Below are positions 12,620 to 20,606 of a stretch of DNA of 20,688 bases, in pieces. The notes below the pieces were generated by a model. The model was not told the origin of the DNA. It saw only the letters and a list, made by a program, of their open reading frames with translations, and ran no database searches. Position 1 is the stretch's first letter, and every line of letters begins with the position of its first letter. This DNA is from Bacillota bacterium (GTDB lineage: Bacteria > Bacillota > Negativicutes > Sporomusales > Sporomusaceae), in NCBI GenBank assembly GCA_023388195.1, contig JAEWGR010000025.1, positions 1-20,688 of the forward strand, read 5' to 3'. The position numbers and the translations under genes were made by a program.

Positions 12620-12883
12620 TCAGCCCTTATTACTAATCTTGCAGCCGTCAAATAAAAAACGCATAAGCGTCAGCACATCGGCAGGATTCATCTGCTCGCT
12701 ATAGCCTGCCTCGTCAAACTCAGCCCTGACACGCGCTGTGTCGGCCGGAGAAATCACGGTCAGGCTGCGAATGGCGGTCACAACCGCTTTAATTTCATCG
12801 TTATCCATCACGGCAATGATGTTCTGACCCTTTTCCTTACCGATAAGCATAAGAAAAATGGCCACCTTTTTTAGTGGCGTCAA
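12620..12883 (-). CDS. Stand-alone FliG N-terminal-domain-like protein
   Basis: An 87-aa protein from a TTG start. GAGGGAGG (12893-12900), 9 nt upstream, favours this start over an in-frame TTG at 12934 that has no ribosome site. The sequence LTPLKKVAIFLMLIGKEKGQ, then IIAVMDNDEIKAVVTAI and SPADTARVRAEF, follows the FliG N-terminal domain: the KAA.LL..LG...A..VL..L...E...I...I pattern. In full FliG that domain (about 100 aa) binds FliF and the neighbouring subunit, and a middle and a charged C-terminal domain follow; here both are missing and the protein ends FLFDGCKISNKG. It may be a relic, or a small protein that modulates FliF/FliG or another assembly. No flagellar gene is in the window. 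Confidence 0.6.
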   Translation of the reverse strand: MTPLKKVAIFLMLIGKEKGQNIIAVMDNDEIKAVVTAIRSLTVISPADTARVRAEFDEAGYSEQMNPADVLTLMRFLFDGCKISNKG

Positions 12884-12912
12884 TGTGAACGGCCTCCCTC
12901 TCACCCCTGGCG

Positions 12913-13010
12913 AACCGGCCCGGCCTGCAGCCAAGCCGTGCTTTTACCCTGTTAATTCTACCACTTCACTTGCTGGTACGTAAAGCCAGCCGTTTAACCG
13001 GCCCGGCCTG
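12913..13010. repeat. Short GC-rich direct repeat
   Basis: AACCGGCCCGGCCTG occurs at 12913-12927 and 12996-13010, 83 bp apart, between the FliG-N-like and DUF2007-like genes. The second copy is part of a GCCAG/CTGGC hairpin (12985-13012) just after the DUF2007-like stop codon, which on the minus strand is followed by TTTACG. Confidence 0.5.
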
Positions 13011-13014
13011 GCGG

Positions 13015-13236
13015 CTACACCGATTTCCTGATATCCTCGATGATTTCCAGTATCTCTTGTTCCTTGTCTTTGCTGGCAAATAGCGCTCCCCAGCCGTAAT
13101 TTCTTTGAAAAAGACCGTCATAGGCACTGTCATGAAAAGATTTGAGATAATGCTCAATCTGGCGCTCTGTCAAAATGGACGCCAGGACCTGGGCCTCAAA
13201 TTCGTCCTCGATTGTGGCGATCTTGATATATTCCAT
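13015..13236 (-). CDS. DUF2007-like small protein
   Basis: A 73-aa soluble protein. The pattern IKIATIEDEFEAQVLASIL (4-22), a middle variable loop, GWGALFASKDKEQEILEII (48-66) matches DUF2007 ('putative signal transducing protein'), a small alpha/beta domain of unknown role found next to membrane or metabolic genes. GGGAGGTG (13242-13249), 5 nt upstream, sets the start at 13236; the ATG at 13251 would place the SD inside the gene. It starts 39 nt after the M48 protease gene, so both are probably one transcript. Confidence 0.65.
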   Translation of the reverse strand: MEYIKIATIEDEFEAQVLASILTERQIEHYLKSFHDSAYDGLFQRNYGWGALFASKDKEQEILEIIEDIRKSV

Positions 13237-13275
13237 CAGGACACCTCCCAATGCTGTCTTCTATTCTTGGCTGAA

Positions 13276-14760
13276 TTATATCACATTTGGGTCCTTTTTA
13301 TTTAAGCCTAGCGACATTTCGTAGATGTTTATCGCCTGGCACATTTCCCGCCAGGCCAGCCTTGTCATATTCTTGGTAAACAAATCATACATCGCGGTAA
13401 AAGGCTCAAACTCCTTCTCTTCCTTCATCAGTTTGACAGCTTCTCCCGGCAGCGCACTAACCTGCCAGCCTTGGCGGGCCAGTTGATCGGCAATCGCCAC
13501 GCCTAACAACTGCCGCGCATAGTGCTGGCCGCTTTCCCCCGGCATTTGGCGGTTGTCGTGCAGCTCAATCTTGATGATGAAGTCCGCCGGTTCCCGGGCG
13601 ATATCAGCAACCGTTTCCATGGTGATGCCTGCCAGCACGGACTGATAGGTGCCGGTCAGCGCCGACCAGGCCGGCAGATAGACTTGTTCGCCGATCCGGC
13701 GCCAGTCTGTGGGTTGAAGTTCTTGGCCCGCTTCGCCGCCCGAAGTTTGAAACAGCTCTTTTTCCAGGGCCGGCACGGCTGCCAGCAGGGCGACAGCCGG
13801 CGTATCGTCGGCCGGCCGGTCTGCCGCCTGCTGGGCCAGGGCCTGTAACCGGTCCCTCAGCGCCGGATGGGTATCATACGGCGAAGTCCGGGTGGCAGCC
13901 AGCTCCTCGTCAACGCTGGCCGCCATAGCCTCCTGAATGCTGCCTTTTTGCATAAAATAGGCAAAACCCCCGGCATAAGGCGGCAGATAGCCGGCCTGGA
14001 GCGCCGGCAGGAATTCACTCCGCCAGTACCCATTATAGGCAAAACTCGCAGCATGGAGTTTCCGCAGCCCCGAAGCCAGGGCCGGGGCACCGGCGATAGC
14101 AGCGGCCGCCTCGTCAGCCACAAATTCCTGATATCGCGAGATCGAATGGGTGATCCGCAGAAACAGCTTGCCATAGGCCTTGAATACAATATGAATCAAG
14201 CCCTCATCCAGCGATTGCAGGGTGCGGCTAATAGCGGTTCTCGTTTTATATATCCAGGGCGCCAGCTTGGTGTCGCCCCCGTAATAATGGCCAAACTCGT
14301 GGGCCAAAACAGCGCGGAACTCAGCCACCGACAGGCTCTGCAGCAGCGGCAGGCCAATGGCCATTACCCGCCGGCTGCCCAGCCCCATAAAGCCGCCCCG
14401 CTCTGCCACCCAGGCATTGACGTCGGCAACAAGATATACCTCGCGGGGCACAGACTGCTGCATAGCCTGGGCAATGGCCGTGATTTGGCCGAAAAGCTCC
14501 GGCTGCCCGGCGGGGAGTAAGCGGGGACCCGGTGAAGGAAACCGGTCAAGCCGGGGAATAATGCTCCAGAGAATAACCAGGCCGGAAACCAAACACGTCA
14601 GCCCGACCTTTAACATCAACCCGACATGCGTTCCCACAAAGGTCAGGTAAGAAAGATAGAGCAACCCCCCGGCAATAACCAGGGCAAACGTATAAAAACT
14701 GACTACCAGCATAACGGCAACAACCGTTCGCCAGAATAGTTTTGATGGCCGCGAAATCAT
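13276..14760 (-). CDS. M48-family membrane metalloprotease
   Basis: A 494-aa zinc protease. Two N-terminal membrane helices (about 11-37 and 47-69) are followed by a catalytic domain with HEFGH (154-158; two zinc His and the catalytic Glu) and the distal ligand Glu in YQEFVADEAA (E212), which is the HtpX/Ste24 (M48) signature. The long C-terminal part (about 300-494) is variable and probably regulatory or substrate-binding. M48 proteases cleave membrane or misfolded proteins. Start choice: GGAAGG precedes ATG 14760 by 6 nt; ATG 14766 and GTG 14781 are alternatives. It heads a likely operon with the DUF2007-like gene. Confidence 0.88.
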   Translation of the reverse strand: MISRPSKLFWRTVVAVMLVVSFYTFALVIAGGLLYLSYLTFVGTHVGLMLKVGLTCLVSGLVILWSIIPRLDRFPSPGPRLLPAGQPELFGQITAIAQAMQQSVPREVYLVADVNAWVAERGGFMGLGSRRVMAIGLPLLQSLSVAEFRAVLAHEFGHYYGGDTKLAPWIYKTRTAISRTLQSLDEGLIHIVFKAYGKLFLRITHSISRYQEFVADEAAAAIAGAPALASGLRKLHAASFAYNGYWRSEFLPALQAGYLPPYAGGFAYFMQKGSIQEAMAASVDEELAATRTSPYDTHPALRDRLQALAQQAADRPADDTPAVALLAAVPALEKELFQTSGGEAGQELQPTDWRRIGEQVYLPAWSALTGTYQSVLAGITMETVADIAREPADFIIKIELHDNRQMPGESGQHYARQLLGVAIADQLARQGWQVSALPGEAVKLMKEEKEFEPFTAMYDLFTKNMTRLAWREMCQAINIYEMSLGLNKKDPNVI

Positions 14761-15080
14761 CGACATCCTTCCTTTCCTCACCGGATTGATTGTATCCGGA
14801 TTGCAGACAATTAAAGAACTATTTTTACAGCAATTAAAAAATTACACCGCTGTTTTATAAATTCAAACAATACTCACTAATAGACACTTTACCATATAAA
14901 GACAAAAATCCTGCAAAACAATACATTTTGTAGGATTTTTGTCTTTATATTATCCCCGCTATATAATTCGGCCAAAAACCAGGCCTACTTTGCTTGCTGC
15001 TTCCGGTTGACAGCCATCCGGCTCAAGTGATTACTCCGACCATCTATTATTTTGAAGGTGAACCGACTTTATAGTTTCGT
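14761..15080. other. Intergenic region holding a palindromic repeat
   Basis: This 320-nt stretch between the A-B-A' operon and the M48 gene contains the 83-bp palindromic repeat (14887-14969), which probably ends the operon transcript. No clear promoter for the M48 gene was found and no further gene is seen. Confidence 0.5.
14887..14969. repeat. 83-bp palindromic repeat, copy 1
   Basis: A 25-bp stem (14894-14918 with 14926-14950, one G.T) with loop CAATACA. It is flanked by TTTACCAT on the left and ATCCCCGCTATATAATTC on the right. The same unit recurs at 20607-20688 with several paired changes in the stem (for example ATCC/GGAT versus TTCT/AGAA). The A/T-rich lower stem with TTTTTGTCTTTAT can act as a terminator. 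Confidence 0.85.
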
Positions 15081-15875
15081 TCAGCTATTTTTCTCTATTG
15101 CGGGCATGGGAAACTTAGGATTTTGATAATTGTCAATTAGGAACCGGCTCTGTTCCTGGTCAAACAGTATATTATACTGAACTGTATTAACATAGGCATC
15201 ATAAGCGGAATACGGGTAAATGGCCACCAGATATAAGAACCATCCCGGACTGATCGCGGCAATGGCCTGAGGAAAGTCGCCCAAAAGGGTCTGATGAATG
15301 GCCGGGAGGAGATGGGACATGTAGGCCATGCCGAGCCACCAGGTCAGCAGATAAAAGCTGGTAGGGATTCGGTGGCTATAAAGATGACCCAGACCAGGCA
15401 TGAGAAGAGACCAGGCTACCGCCACCCAGGGATTTCGTTTCTCGATGAAGCCGATGTCCCAGGTGCCGATTTTAAAGGGAATAATGGTTGAATCCTCGCG
15501 GGCGGCCAAGAGTGCATATTTGTTTAAATCAACCGTGAGCTGGTAGCTGCTCCATGTGCCAAAAACCTGCAAAGGAGCATAAAAAAGCAGCCATCTGGTA
15601 TCGAGAACCTGTTTAGCCAATTCCGTTTGACCGGTAAACCCATAGATAATCGCCTGGTTAATATGGCCCATGGAGTTGGTGATGGTCGCCCCGATAATCA
15701 ACAGAAACCCCTTTATATAACTCCCCATGATCAGGAAGCCCAGCCCCGGAAACAAGGCTGACCAAAAAGCCGTTACCAAAGGGTTTTTTACGTGCAGCAG
15801 ATTAATTGTGAGTTCGCTCACAATTCCCTTAGGACGGCGTTGATTTCTTATGGACTCAGGTTGCTTCTTTTCCAT
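15081..15875 (-). CDS. Multipass membrane protein, paralogue A' of the A-B-A' operon
   Basis: A 264-aa integral membrane protein of unknown function. A basic cytoplasmic N-terminus (ESIRNQRRPKGIV) precedes about six hydrophobic helices. Two internal segments look like repeats of each other: FPGLGFLIMGSYIKGFLLI and MPGLGHLYSHRIPTSFYLL, each led by a short hydrophobic run, suggesting ancient duplication of a PGLG-containing helix pair. The C-terminus YDAYVNTVQYN, FLIDNYQNPKFP is strongly conserved with the paralogue at 16411-17193 (over half the residues identical by eye). The start at 15875 is chosen by alignment with that paralogue (MEKKQPESIRN / MTETKQHESIRN). It overlaps the preceding gene by 20 nt, which suggests translational coupling. 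Confidence 0.8.
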   Translation of the reverse strand: MEKKQPESIRNQRRPKGIVSELTINLLHVKNPLVTAFWSALFPGLGFLIMGSYIKGFLLIIGATITNSMGHINQAIIYGFTGQTELAKQVLDTRWLLFYAPLQVFGTWSSYQLTVDLNKYALLAAREDSTIIPFKIGTWDIGFIEKRNPWVAVAWSLLMPGLGHLYSHRIPTSFYLLTWWLGMAYMSHLLPAIHQTLLGDFPQAIAAISPGWFLYLVAIYPYSAYDAYVNTVQYNILFDQEQSRFLIDNYQNPKFPMPAIEKNS

Positions 15876-16392
15876 CGCTGGCCGCCCCATTTCCTATCGT
15901 ATTACGGAGCCGGTCCAACTTGCCTACCCCAAAGGCCATATTGTCCCAAAGCACTTTCTCCACCATTTCGTATTGGCTGTTGTCGCAGCATACGGTAAGT
16001 ATTACTTCTGTATTATTGCACTCTCCGGCCTTGACCCGGTTGCGACTTGATTTTTTCTTCTTGCGCCCGAATAGGCTGCCATAAAAGTAATCAAGCAGAA
16101 AGCCGCTAATGGCTCCGCCCAGTAGCCCTATCAACCCCCAGATAATCGGCCCCCAAGCTAAGACAAAGCCATATATGACGCCTAACTCCATACATATTGC
16201 TCCCAGGACCATAGCCCCGTCAAATAAGCTCATCCCATCGGCCCGATGAATGGTATCCAGGACCATTCTTTCCTCAACCCTTTTGTCCAAAGGCACTGCC
16301 AGGATATGCTCCCTGGCGATCCCGCGCTTCTCCAGATCGGTTATGGCCAATTCAAGAAACGCCGAATAGTCGAAAGACGCATAAACGTACAC
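15856..16392 (-). CDS. Glycine-zipper membrane protein, middle gene of the A-B-A' operon
   Basis: A 178-aa protein starting at GTG (16390-16392) with AAGGTGG upstream. The N-terminal half-domain (YVYASFDYSAFLELAITDL, then ILAVPLDKR) and the C-terminal half (TEVILTVCCDNSQYEMVEKVL) look like beta-alpha-beta pieces flanking a Gly-rich double hairpin of membrane helices (about 54-108). A basic KKKKSSRNR segment (114-122) follows. The arrangement resembles general-stress-17M/DUF1269-type proteins in which a glycine zipper interrupts a ferredoxin-like fold; this is inference. It lies 18 nt after one paralogue and overlaps the other. Confidence 0.65.
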   Translation of the reverse strand: MYVYASFDYSAFLELAITDLEKRGIAREHILAVPLDKRVEERMVLDTIHRADGMSLFDGAMVLGAICMELGVIYGFVLAWGPIIWGLIGLLGGAISGFLLDYFYGSLFGRKKKKSSRNRVKAGECNNTEVILTVCCDNSQYEMVEKVLWDNMAFGVGKLDRLRNTIGNGAASDGKEAT

Positions 16393-16410
16393 TTAGCACC
16401 CACCTTATAT

Positions 16411-17193
16411 TTATTCTGGTACCGGGAAATTTGCACTTTGATAGTTGTCAATTAAGAATCGCTTCTGTTCTTGCTCGAACAGTCTGTTATACTCTACGGT
16501 GTTTACATAGGCATCATATACTGCGAATACGTAAATGGAGGGCAGAAAGAGCAGCCATAAAGGGTCAGCTGCCGTGGTGGCGCCGGCAAAGTCACCCATT
16601 ACAGTGAGGTGTATACAGGGAAACAGGTTGCCCTGATAAGCGATTAACCCCCACCATGCCAGCGTATAGAAACTGGCAGGGACTCTATGGGTGTATAAGT
16701 GGCCCAGGCCAGGCAATAAAAGAGATAATGCTATCGCCAGCCAGGGCTTTCGCTTATCTAAAAAGGCGATTTCCCAGTTGCTGATCGTAAAGGGTATCAT
16801 GCTGGAATTTTCCCTATCAGCCAAAATCGAATATTTGTTCAGGTCTACAGCAAGCCTGTAGCCACCCCAAATGCAAAAAATATATACCGGTACATAAAAG
16901 AGCAGCCAGTTGATATCTACTACCTGTTTGGCCATCTCAAAACGCCCTGTGAAGCTATACAGTATCCCCAAATTCAATTTGGAATTGACATTGATAAAAG
17001 CCTCCAGGAATATCAAGATAAAGCCTTTGACATAACTCCCCAGGCTCATATAAGCATAGCCAAGGTAAGAAGCTGACCACCAGGCTATTACCCATGGCGT
17101 TCTAAGGTGGATGAAATTTACAGAAACCGGCTTCACAATTCCTTTTGGGCGGCGCCGGTTTCTAATTGATTCGTGCTGTTTTGTTTCCGTCAT
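16411..17193 (-). CDS. Multipass membrane protein, paralogue A of the A-B-A' operon
   Basis: A 260-aa paralogue of the 15081-15875 protein. Shared landmarks are RRRPKGIV near the start, WLLFY in mid-protein, VDLNKYSILADRENSSMIPF, LPGLGHLYTHRVPASFY, and the C-terminal YDAYVNTVEYN with RFLIDNYQ. The first PGLG motif of the paralogue is replaced here by YLGYAYMSLGSYVKGFILI, so this copy has lost the glycine-rich turn of the first repeat. Start ATG 17193 is by alignment; the frame is open up to 17325, and ATG 17208 is another possibility. It is the first gene of the three-gene minus-strand operon. No function is known to me. Confidence 0.8.
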   Translation of the reverse strand: MTETKQHESIRNRRRPKGIVKPVSVNFIHLRTPWVIAWWSASYLGYAYMSLGSYVKGFILIFLEAFINVNSKLNLGILYSFTGRFEMAKQVVDINWLLFYVPVYIFCIWGGYRLAVDLNKYSILADRENSSMIPFTISNWEIAFLDKRKPWLAIALSLLLPGLGHLYTHRVPASFYTLAWWGLIAYQGNLFPCIHLTVMGDFAGATTAADPLWLLFLPSIYVFAVYDAYVNTVEYNRLFEQEQKRFLIDNYQSANFPVPE

Positions 17194-17242
17194 GCTACAC
17201 TCTCTCATATTCCTAGGACTGTGCCAGGCGTCTCGCCATCTC

Positions 17243-17313
17243 AAGGGGTAATGTAAGAAGAAGCTGGGGTTGTCAAGCGGCATCAATGAATTACCCCTTA
17301 TTTTTCCATTATA
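17243..17313 (-). promoter_or_regulatory. Promoter -10 and 5'-leader stem of the A-B-A' operon
   Basis: On the minus strand TATAAT (17313-17308) is the likely -10; the -35 is poor. Right after the expected start point, AAGGGGTAAT (17299-17290) and ATTACCCCTT (17252-17243) on the minus strand form a perfect 10-bp stem closing a 37-nt loop, so the mRNA would begin with a hairpin. Confidence 0.45.
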
Positions 17314-17419
17314 GGCAAATTTCATACGTATTAAGTGACTAGCGCAACATAACTGGATTATTTTCCTTAAAAAGTCATGTCTTATTTCACACCCCGCCCC
17401 CTGTAAAATATAAAATAAA

Positions 17420-17457
17420 ATAGCGTGAACCCCGCCATTAACGAGAGTTCACGCTAT
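17420..17457 (-). terminator. Terminator of the OPT transporter gene
   Basis: ATAGCGTGAAC (17420-17430) pairs perfectly with GTTCACGCTAT (17447-17457). On the minus strand the stem is followed by TTTTATTTTATATTT, 36 nt after the OPT stop codon. Confidence 0.85.
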
Positions 17458-17493
17458 CTTTATTCTTTATTAAGAAAGGTTAAACAGTCAAAA

Positions 17494-19542
17494 TTATCCC
17501 TGCTTTGTTGGCGCCTTCACACCGATAATACGGAAGATAAATATGGCAATCATCGCAATAAATACGAGCAAGCCGAGCAAATCCGCGGTGGAGGCAAAAT
17601 CCTTGCCGACAAGGGCCAGCGGCGCATCGCTGCCGCCGCCGGTTACGGAGAATACAATGATAATGGCGATAATAACCCCCATTAAGCTTTCACCGACAAT
17701 CAGCCCGGACGCAAACAGGACACCGTGGCGGTTGCAAACCTCCACATCTTCTTCCACGTTTTCCGGACTCCGTTGTGACGCCCGGTTATGCAGGTACCGG
17801 TACACAAGATAGCTCATGACCGCACCGATAACCAGCGGCATTTCCAGGGTAGGCGGTAAATAGATCCCCATGCCCACAGCCAATGGCGGCAGGCAGTATT
17901 TGGCCGAGTTTCTTTTCAACAGTAAATCCACGATAATGATGACAATCCCGACGCCGACGCCGAAGAGGATATAGTTCCAATCCAGGTTATGACTGAAGAT
18001 CCCTTTGGCGATCGTAGTCATCAACGTGGCCTGCGGCGCAGACAACACCTGACTTTCGTCCATCCCCGCCCGGGGCATAGCGCCGACAAAACCATAGGCT
18101 TCATACAATAAGTTCAATACCGGGGCAATCGCAAATGCGCCAACAAGACAGCCCAGCAATAAGGCGACCTGCTGCCGCCAGGGCGTAGCGCCCACAAGAT
18201 AGCCGGTCTTGAGATCCTGCAGATTATCATTCGAGATGGCGGCAATACTGACAATAACACTGGTCATGAAAATAGCCAGCGCAATGGCGAACTTAATTCC
18301 CATCGCCGTATCAAACAGGCTGACAGTGGAGCCGATCCCCAATACGACAAGCGAGGATATGATAATTCCCAGGATGCCGATCCCGGAAATCGGGCTGGCC
18401 GAGGTGCCGATCAAGCCGGCCATATAACCACAGGCCGCCGCCACAAAAAAGCCCATGCAGATGGAGATGGCAACACCGGCGGCAACAAAAACCCAGGTCG
18501 TACCGGCCGACAGGTTGGCGTCCGCAATAAAGGAATAGAAGGTGCCCACTAAACCTATAACAATTACCCCAAAAACCATCGCGGTTGTTTTAGGGGATAA
18601 ATCAGTATCCATGCGGTGCAGGGTTTTGCCTGTCTCCGACCGGCTCATGGCCTGTATCGAAATCCGCATACCCTCCAGGATTGGTTTTACCAGCATAATC
18701 AGCGTCCAGATTGCGGCAATGCCAATCGTACCGGCACCGATAAGCCGCACCTTCTGGGCCCATACCGACTGGGCAAACGCACTGGCGCTCTGCCCGGCCG
18801 CCGGCGACAATACCGAGGTAAGATAGGGCACAAATACGCCCCAGGACAGAATCGTACCTACTAACATGGCAATACCACTGGCAATACCGATCAGATAACC
18901 GGCGCCCAGTAAAGCCGAAGAAAAGCCGAGCGGCAGCTGCGAGGTAATACTGCCGAAGGTGAACCAATAGTGTATTTCCGCGGAAATAACCTGAAACCCG
19001 CCTGTACACAAGCTGACAATTGCGGAAATAATACCACCGGCCATAATATCCTTTACGCCATTGTCTTTCGCGCCGGCCGTATTGCCGCTGCCTACCTTCA
19101 GAATCTCGGCTGCAGCCAGCCCCTCCGGATAAGGCAGATCACTATTAACAATCATCGCCCGCCGCAAGGGAATCGTGAACAACACGCCGAGGCAGCCGCC
19201 ACAGGCACAAACCATTAAGGTCTGCCAAAAAGCAAAGCCCTGCCAATAACCCATCATCAATAAGCCGGGAATAATAAAGATAACTGCCGAAAGAGTACCT
19301 GCTGCCGATGCCTGGGTCTGCACCATATTGTTTTCCAGGATATTGGAGTCTTTAAACACCTTCAAAATCGCCATCGATATAACCGCTGCCGGAATAGACG
19401 ACGAAAATGTGAGCCCTACCTTTAGGCCTAAATAAACATTGGATGCTGTAAATATGACCGTAATCAGTATTCCCAGCAGCATCCCCCGGAACGTTAGTTC
19501 AGGCACATTCAGGTCATGGCTCGTATAATCCACTTTTTTCAT
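17494..19542 (-). CDS. OPT-family oligopeptide transporter
   Basis: A 682-aa polytopic membrane protein (about 14-16 helices) of the oligopeptide transporter superfamily, bacterial branch (TIGR00733-like). Landmarks are SNVYLGLKVGLTFSSSIPAA (34-53), ENNMVQTQASAAGT (70-83), LPYPEGLAAAEILK and the late NDNLQDLKTGYLVGATPWRQQ motif. Members import small peptides, or metal chelates in the YSL branch, with protons; bacterial substrates are mostly unknown. Start ATG 19542 follows GAGGAGG; the upstream ATG 19557 would put that SD inside the gene. It is monocistronic, with its own terminator and a 370-nt upstream region that could carry a structured leader. Confidence 0.92.
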   Translation of the reverse strand: MKKVDYTSHDLNVPELTFRGMLLGILITVIFTASNVYLGLKVGLTFSSSIPAAVISMAILKVFKDSNILENNMVQTQASAAGTLSAVIFIIPGLLMMGYWQGFAFWQTLMVCACGGCLGVLFTIPLRRAMIVNSDLPYPEGLAAAEILKVGSGNTAGAKDNGVKDIMAGGIISAIVSLCTGGFQVISAEIHYWFTFGSITSQLPLGFSSALLGAGYLIGIASGIAMLVGTILSWGVFVPYLTSVLSPAAGQSASAFAQSVWAQKVRLIGAGTIGIAAIWTLIMLVKPILEGMRISIQAMSRSETGKTLHRMDTDLSPKTTAMVFGVIVIGLVGTFYSFIADANLSAGTTWVFVAAGVAISICMGFFVAAACGYMAGLIGTSASPISGIGILGIIISSLVVLGIGSTVSLFDTAMGIKFAIALAIFMTSVIVSIAAISNDNLQDLKTGYLVGATPWRQQVALLLGCLVGAFAIAPVLNLLYEAYGFVGAMPRAGMDESQVLSAPQATLMTTIAKGIFSHNLDWNYILFGVGVGIVIIIVDLLLKRNSAKYCLPPLAVGMGIYLPPTLEMPLVIGAVMSYLVYRYLHNRASQRSPENVEEDVEVCNRHGVLFASGLIVGESLMGVIIAIIIVFSVTGGGSDAPLALVGKDFASTADLLGLLVFIAMIAIFIFRIIGVKAPTKQG

Positions 19543-19912
19543 ATGTATCCTCCTCATCTGCTAATTTTCACCACTGGCTTCCGTCCCATGTTCACAAGCG
19601 TTTCATAGTCTCTTCCCCCCATCTTACTTTACGGCAATAAGCCCCTTTTGGGAGTACCGCCGTAAACTTGATCATCTTCGCCAAAGCTCATTTAGTAATT
19701 TTCTCTATATTCCATCTAAAATCCTTTGTTTTTTCACTTAAATATACTCAGCAGGGAGACAAATTATGTTTTTGTCATATATATGCACACAAATAAGATT
19801 TTCTTCACCTAGAAGGCAGTTTGAAGAACATCTGCTTCTAGTCTGTGCAATAAAGTAAACAATAACAGCGATATCTCAAAATAAATGAGACATCGCTGTT
19901 ATTTAGCCGGCT
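19543..19912. other. Upstream region of the OPT gene with a possible structured leader
   Basis: A 370-nt AT-rich stretch. TTTACGGC (19628-19635) and GCCGTAAA (19659-19666) form an 8-bp stem enclosing a CCC/GGG hairpin, about 90 nt before the OPT start codon on its strand. The best promoter-like pair, TTGTGT with CATAAT on the minus strand near 19760-19795, is poor. The lipoprotein terminator lies at the other end (19861-19903). No gene is seen. Confidence 0.45.
19861..19903 (-). terminator. Terminator of the lipoprotein gene
   Basis: AATAACAGCGAT (19861-19872) pairs with ATCGCTGTTATT (19892-19903), then one mismatch, then TCTC/GAGA, with a 9-nt loop. On the minus strand it is followed by GTTTACTTTATT, 10 nt after the stop codon. 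Confidence 0.8.
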
Positions 19913-20497
19913 CTATTGCCTTTCCCGGACAAGCTCAAAAAACACTCCACCACCGACCAGAATTAAAGTATCCTGATCTTTAATAAAGAAAATACAGCCA
20001 TTGCCGTTTGCATCGGACGCATGGATTTGAACAATTGAATCGCTCGTAATACCAAGTGCAGCCAGTGTAAGACGATAGCCTGTTATAAAATCACTGGCAG
20101 AAACAACCGTTTTCTTATATATAGGGTTAATCGCTGTATCGTTCAAATAGGTTAACTGGTCCCCAAAACAGCTTGCTTGTTCTTTAGAAAAGCTTAATTT
20201 CCTACCCTCGATGCTTTTTATGTCCTCCTTGCTATACGTTCCGACCGGACCATAGGCCAGTACTCTCTTAATCACCCACTGGCCATAAAATATTTCCTGA
20301 TTAATTGTCGTCCCGGCCGAAGTACTGGCACCATTTTGTGGTGTTGCTATTGTTTTGTCAGGTTGGGGCTGCATAGCTGCTGTGTTTTGCGTATCGCTTA
20401 CTGACTTGGGCGGTACTTCATTGGCCGCTTGCTTTGCACAGCCTGCTATAAAAACACTGAAAAAAATGAGCGAAATGAAAACTATGAGTTTAGTCAT
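19913..20497 (-). CDS. Secreted lipoprotein of unknown function
   Basis: A 194-aa protein. A classic lipoprotein signal peptide ends in the lipobox FIAGC with lipidated C20. Residues 21-67 are a low-complexity linker rich in Pro, Gln, Thr and Ser. The C-terminal domain (about 68-194) starts GQWVIKRVLAYGPVGTYSKEDIKSI and ends LILVGGGVFFELVRER; it resembles small beta-rich domains in conserved hypothetical Bacillota lipoproteins, but I cannot name a family. GGAGG lies 4 nt before ATG 20497. It is exported and membrane-anchored outside the cytoplasmic membrane and flanked by its own terminator, so it is probably monocistronic. Confidence 0.8.
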   Translation of the reverse strand: MTKLIVFISLIFFSVFIAGCAKQAANEVPPKSVSDTQNTAAMQPQPDKTIATPQNGASTSAGTTINQEIFYGQWVIKRVLAYGPVGTYSKEDIKSIEGRKLSFSKEQASCFGDQLTYLNDTAINPIYKKTVVSASDFITGYRLTLAALGITSDSIVQIHASDANGNGCIFFIKDQDTLILVGGGVFFELVRERQ

Positions 20498-20606
20498 AAC
20501 TCCTCCATTAGTAGCTATAGTCTTGCTGCTTTCCCTATATCATTATAAAGCAAAGCAATTCAGGTTACTATATTGAAGGAGCTGCCACTTTTATCCGCAA
20601 TAGCAA

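Noticed and set aside
12913..13010. Direct repeat as a mobile-element footprint
   Set aside because: Only 15 bp, very GC-rich, and one copy sits in a gene-end hairpin; no transposase or terminal inverted repeats.
13867..14520. 217-codon plus-strand frame
   Set aside because: Antisense to the M48 protease catalytic region; no motif and no SD.
16411..17325. Longer form (304 aa) of paralogue A
   Set aside because: The first 44 residues align with nothing in the paralogue and overlap the predicted promoter and leader stem; ATG 17193 was preferred.
19543..19700. T-box, cobalamin or glycine riboswitch in front of the OPT gene
   Set aside because: Stretches such as GGCGGTAC and GGTGAAAAT recall fragments of these classes, but the full conserved cores are absent.
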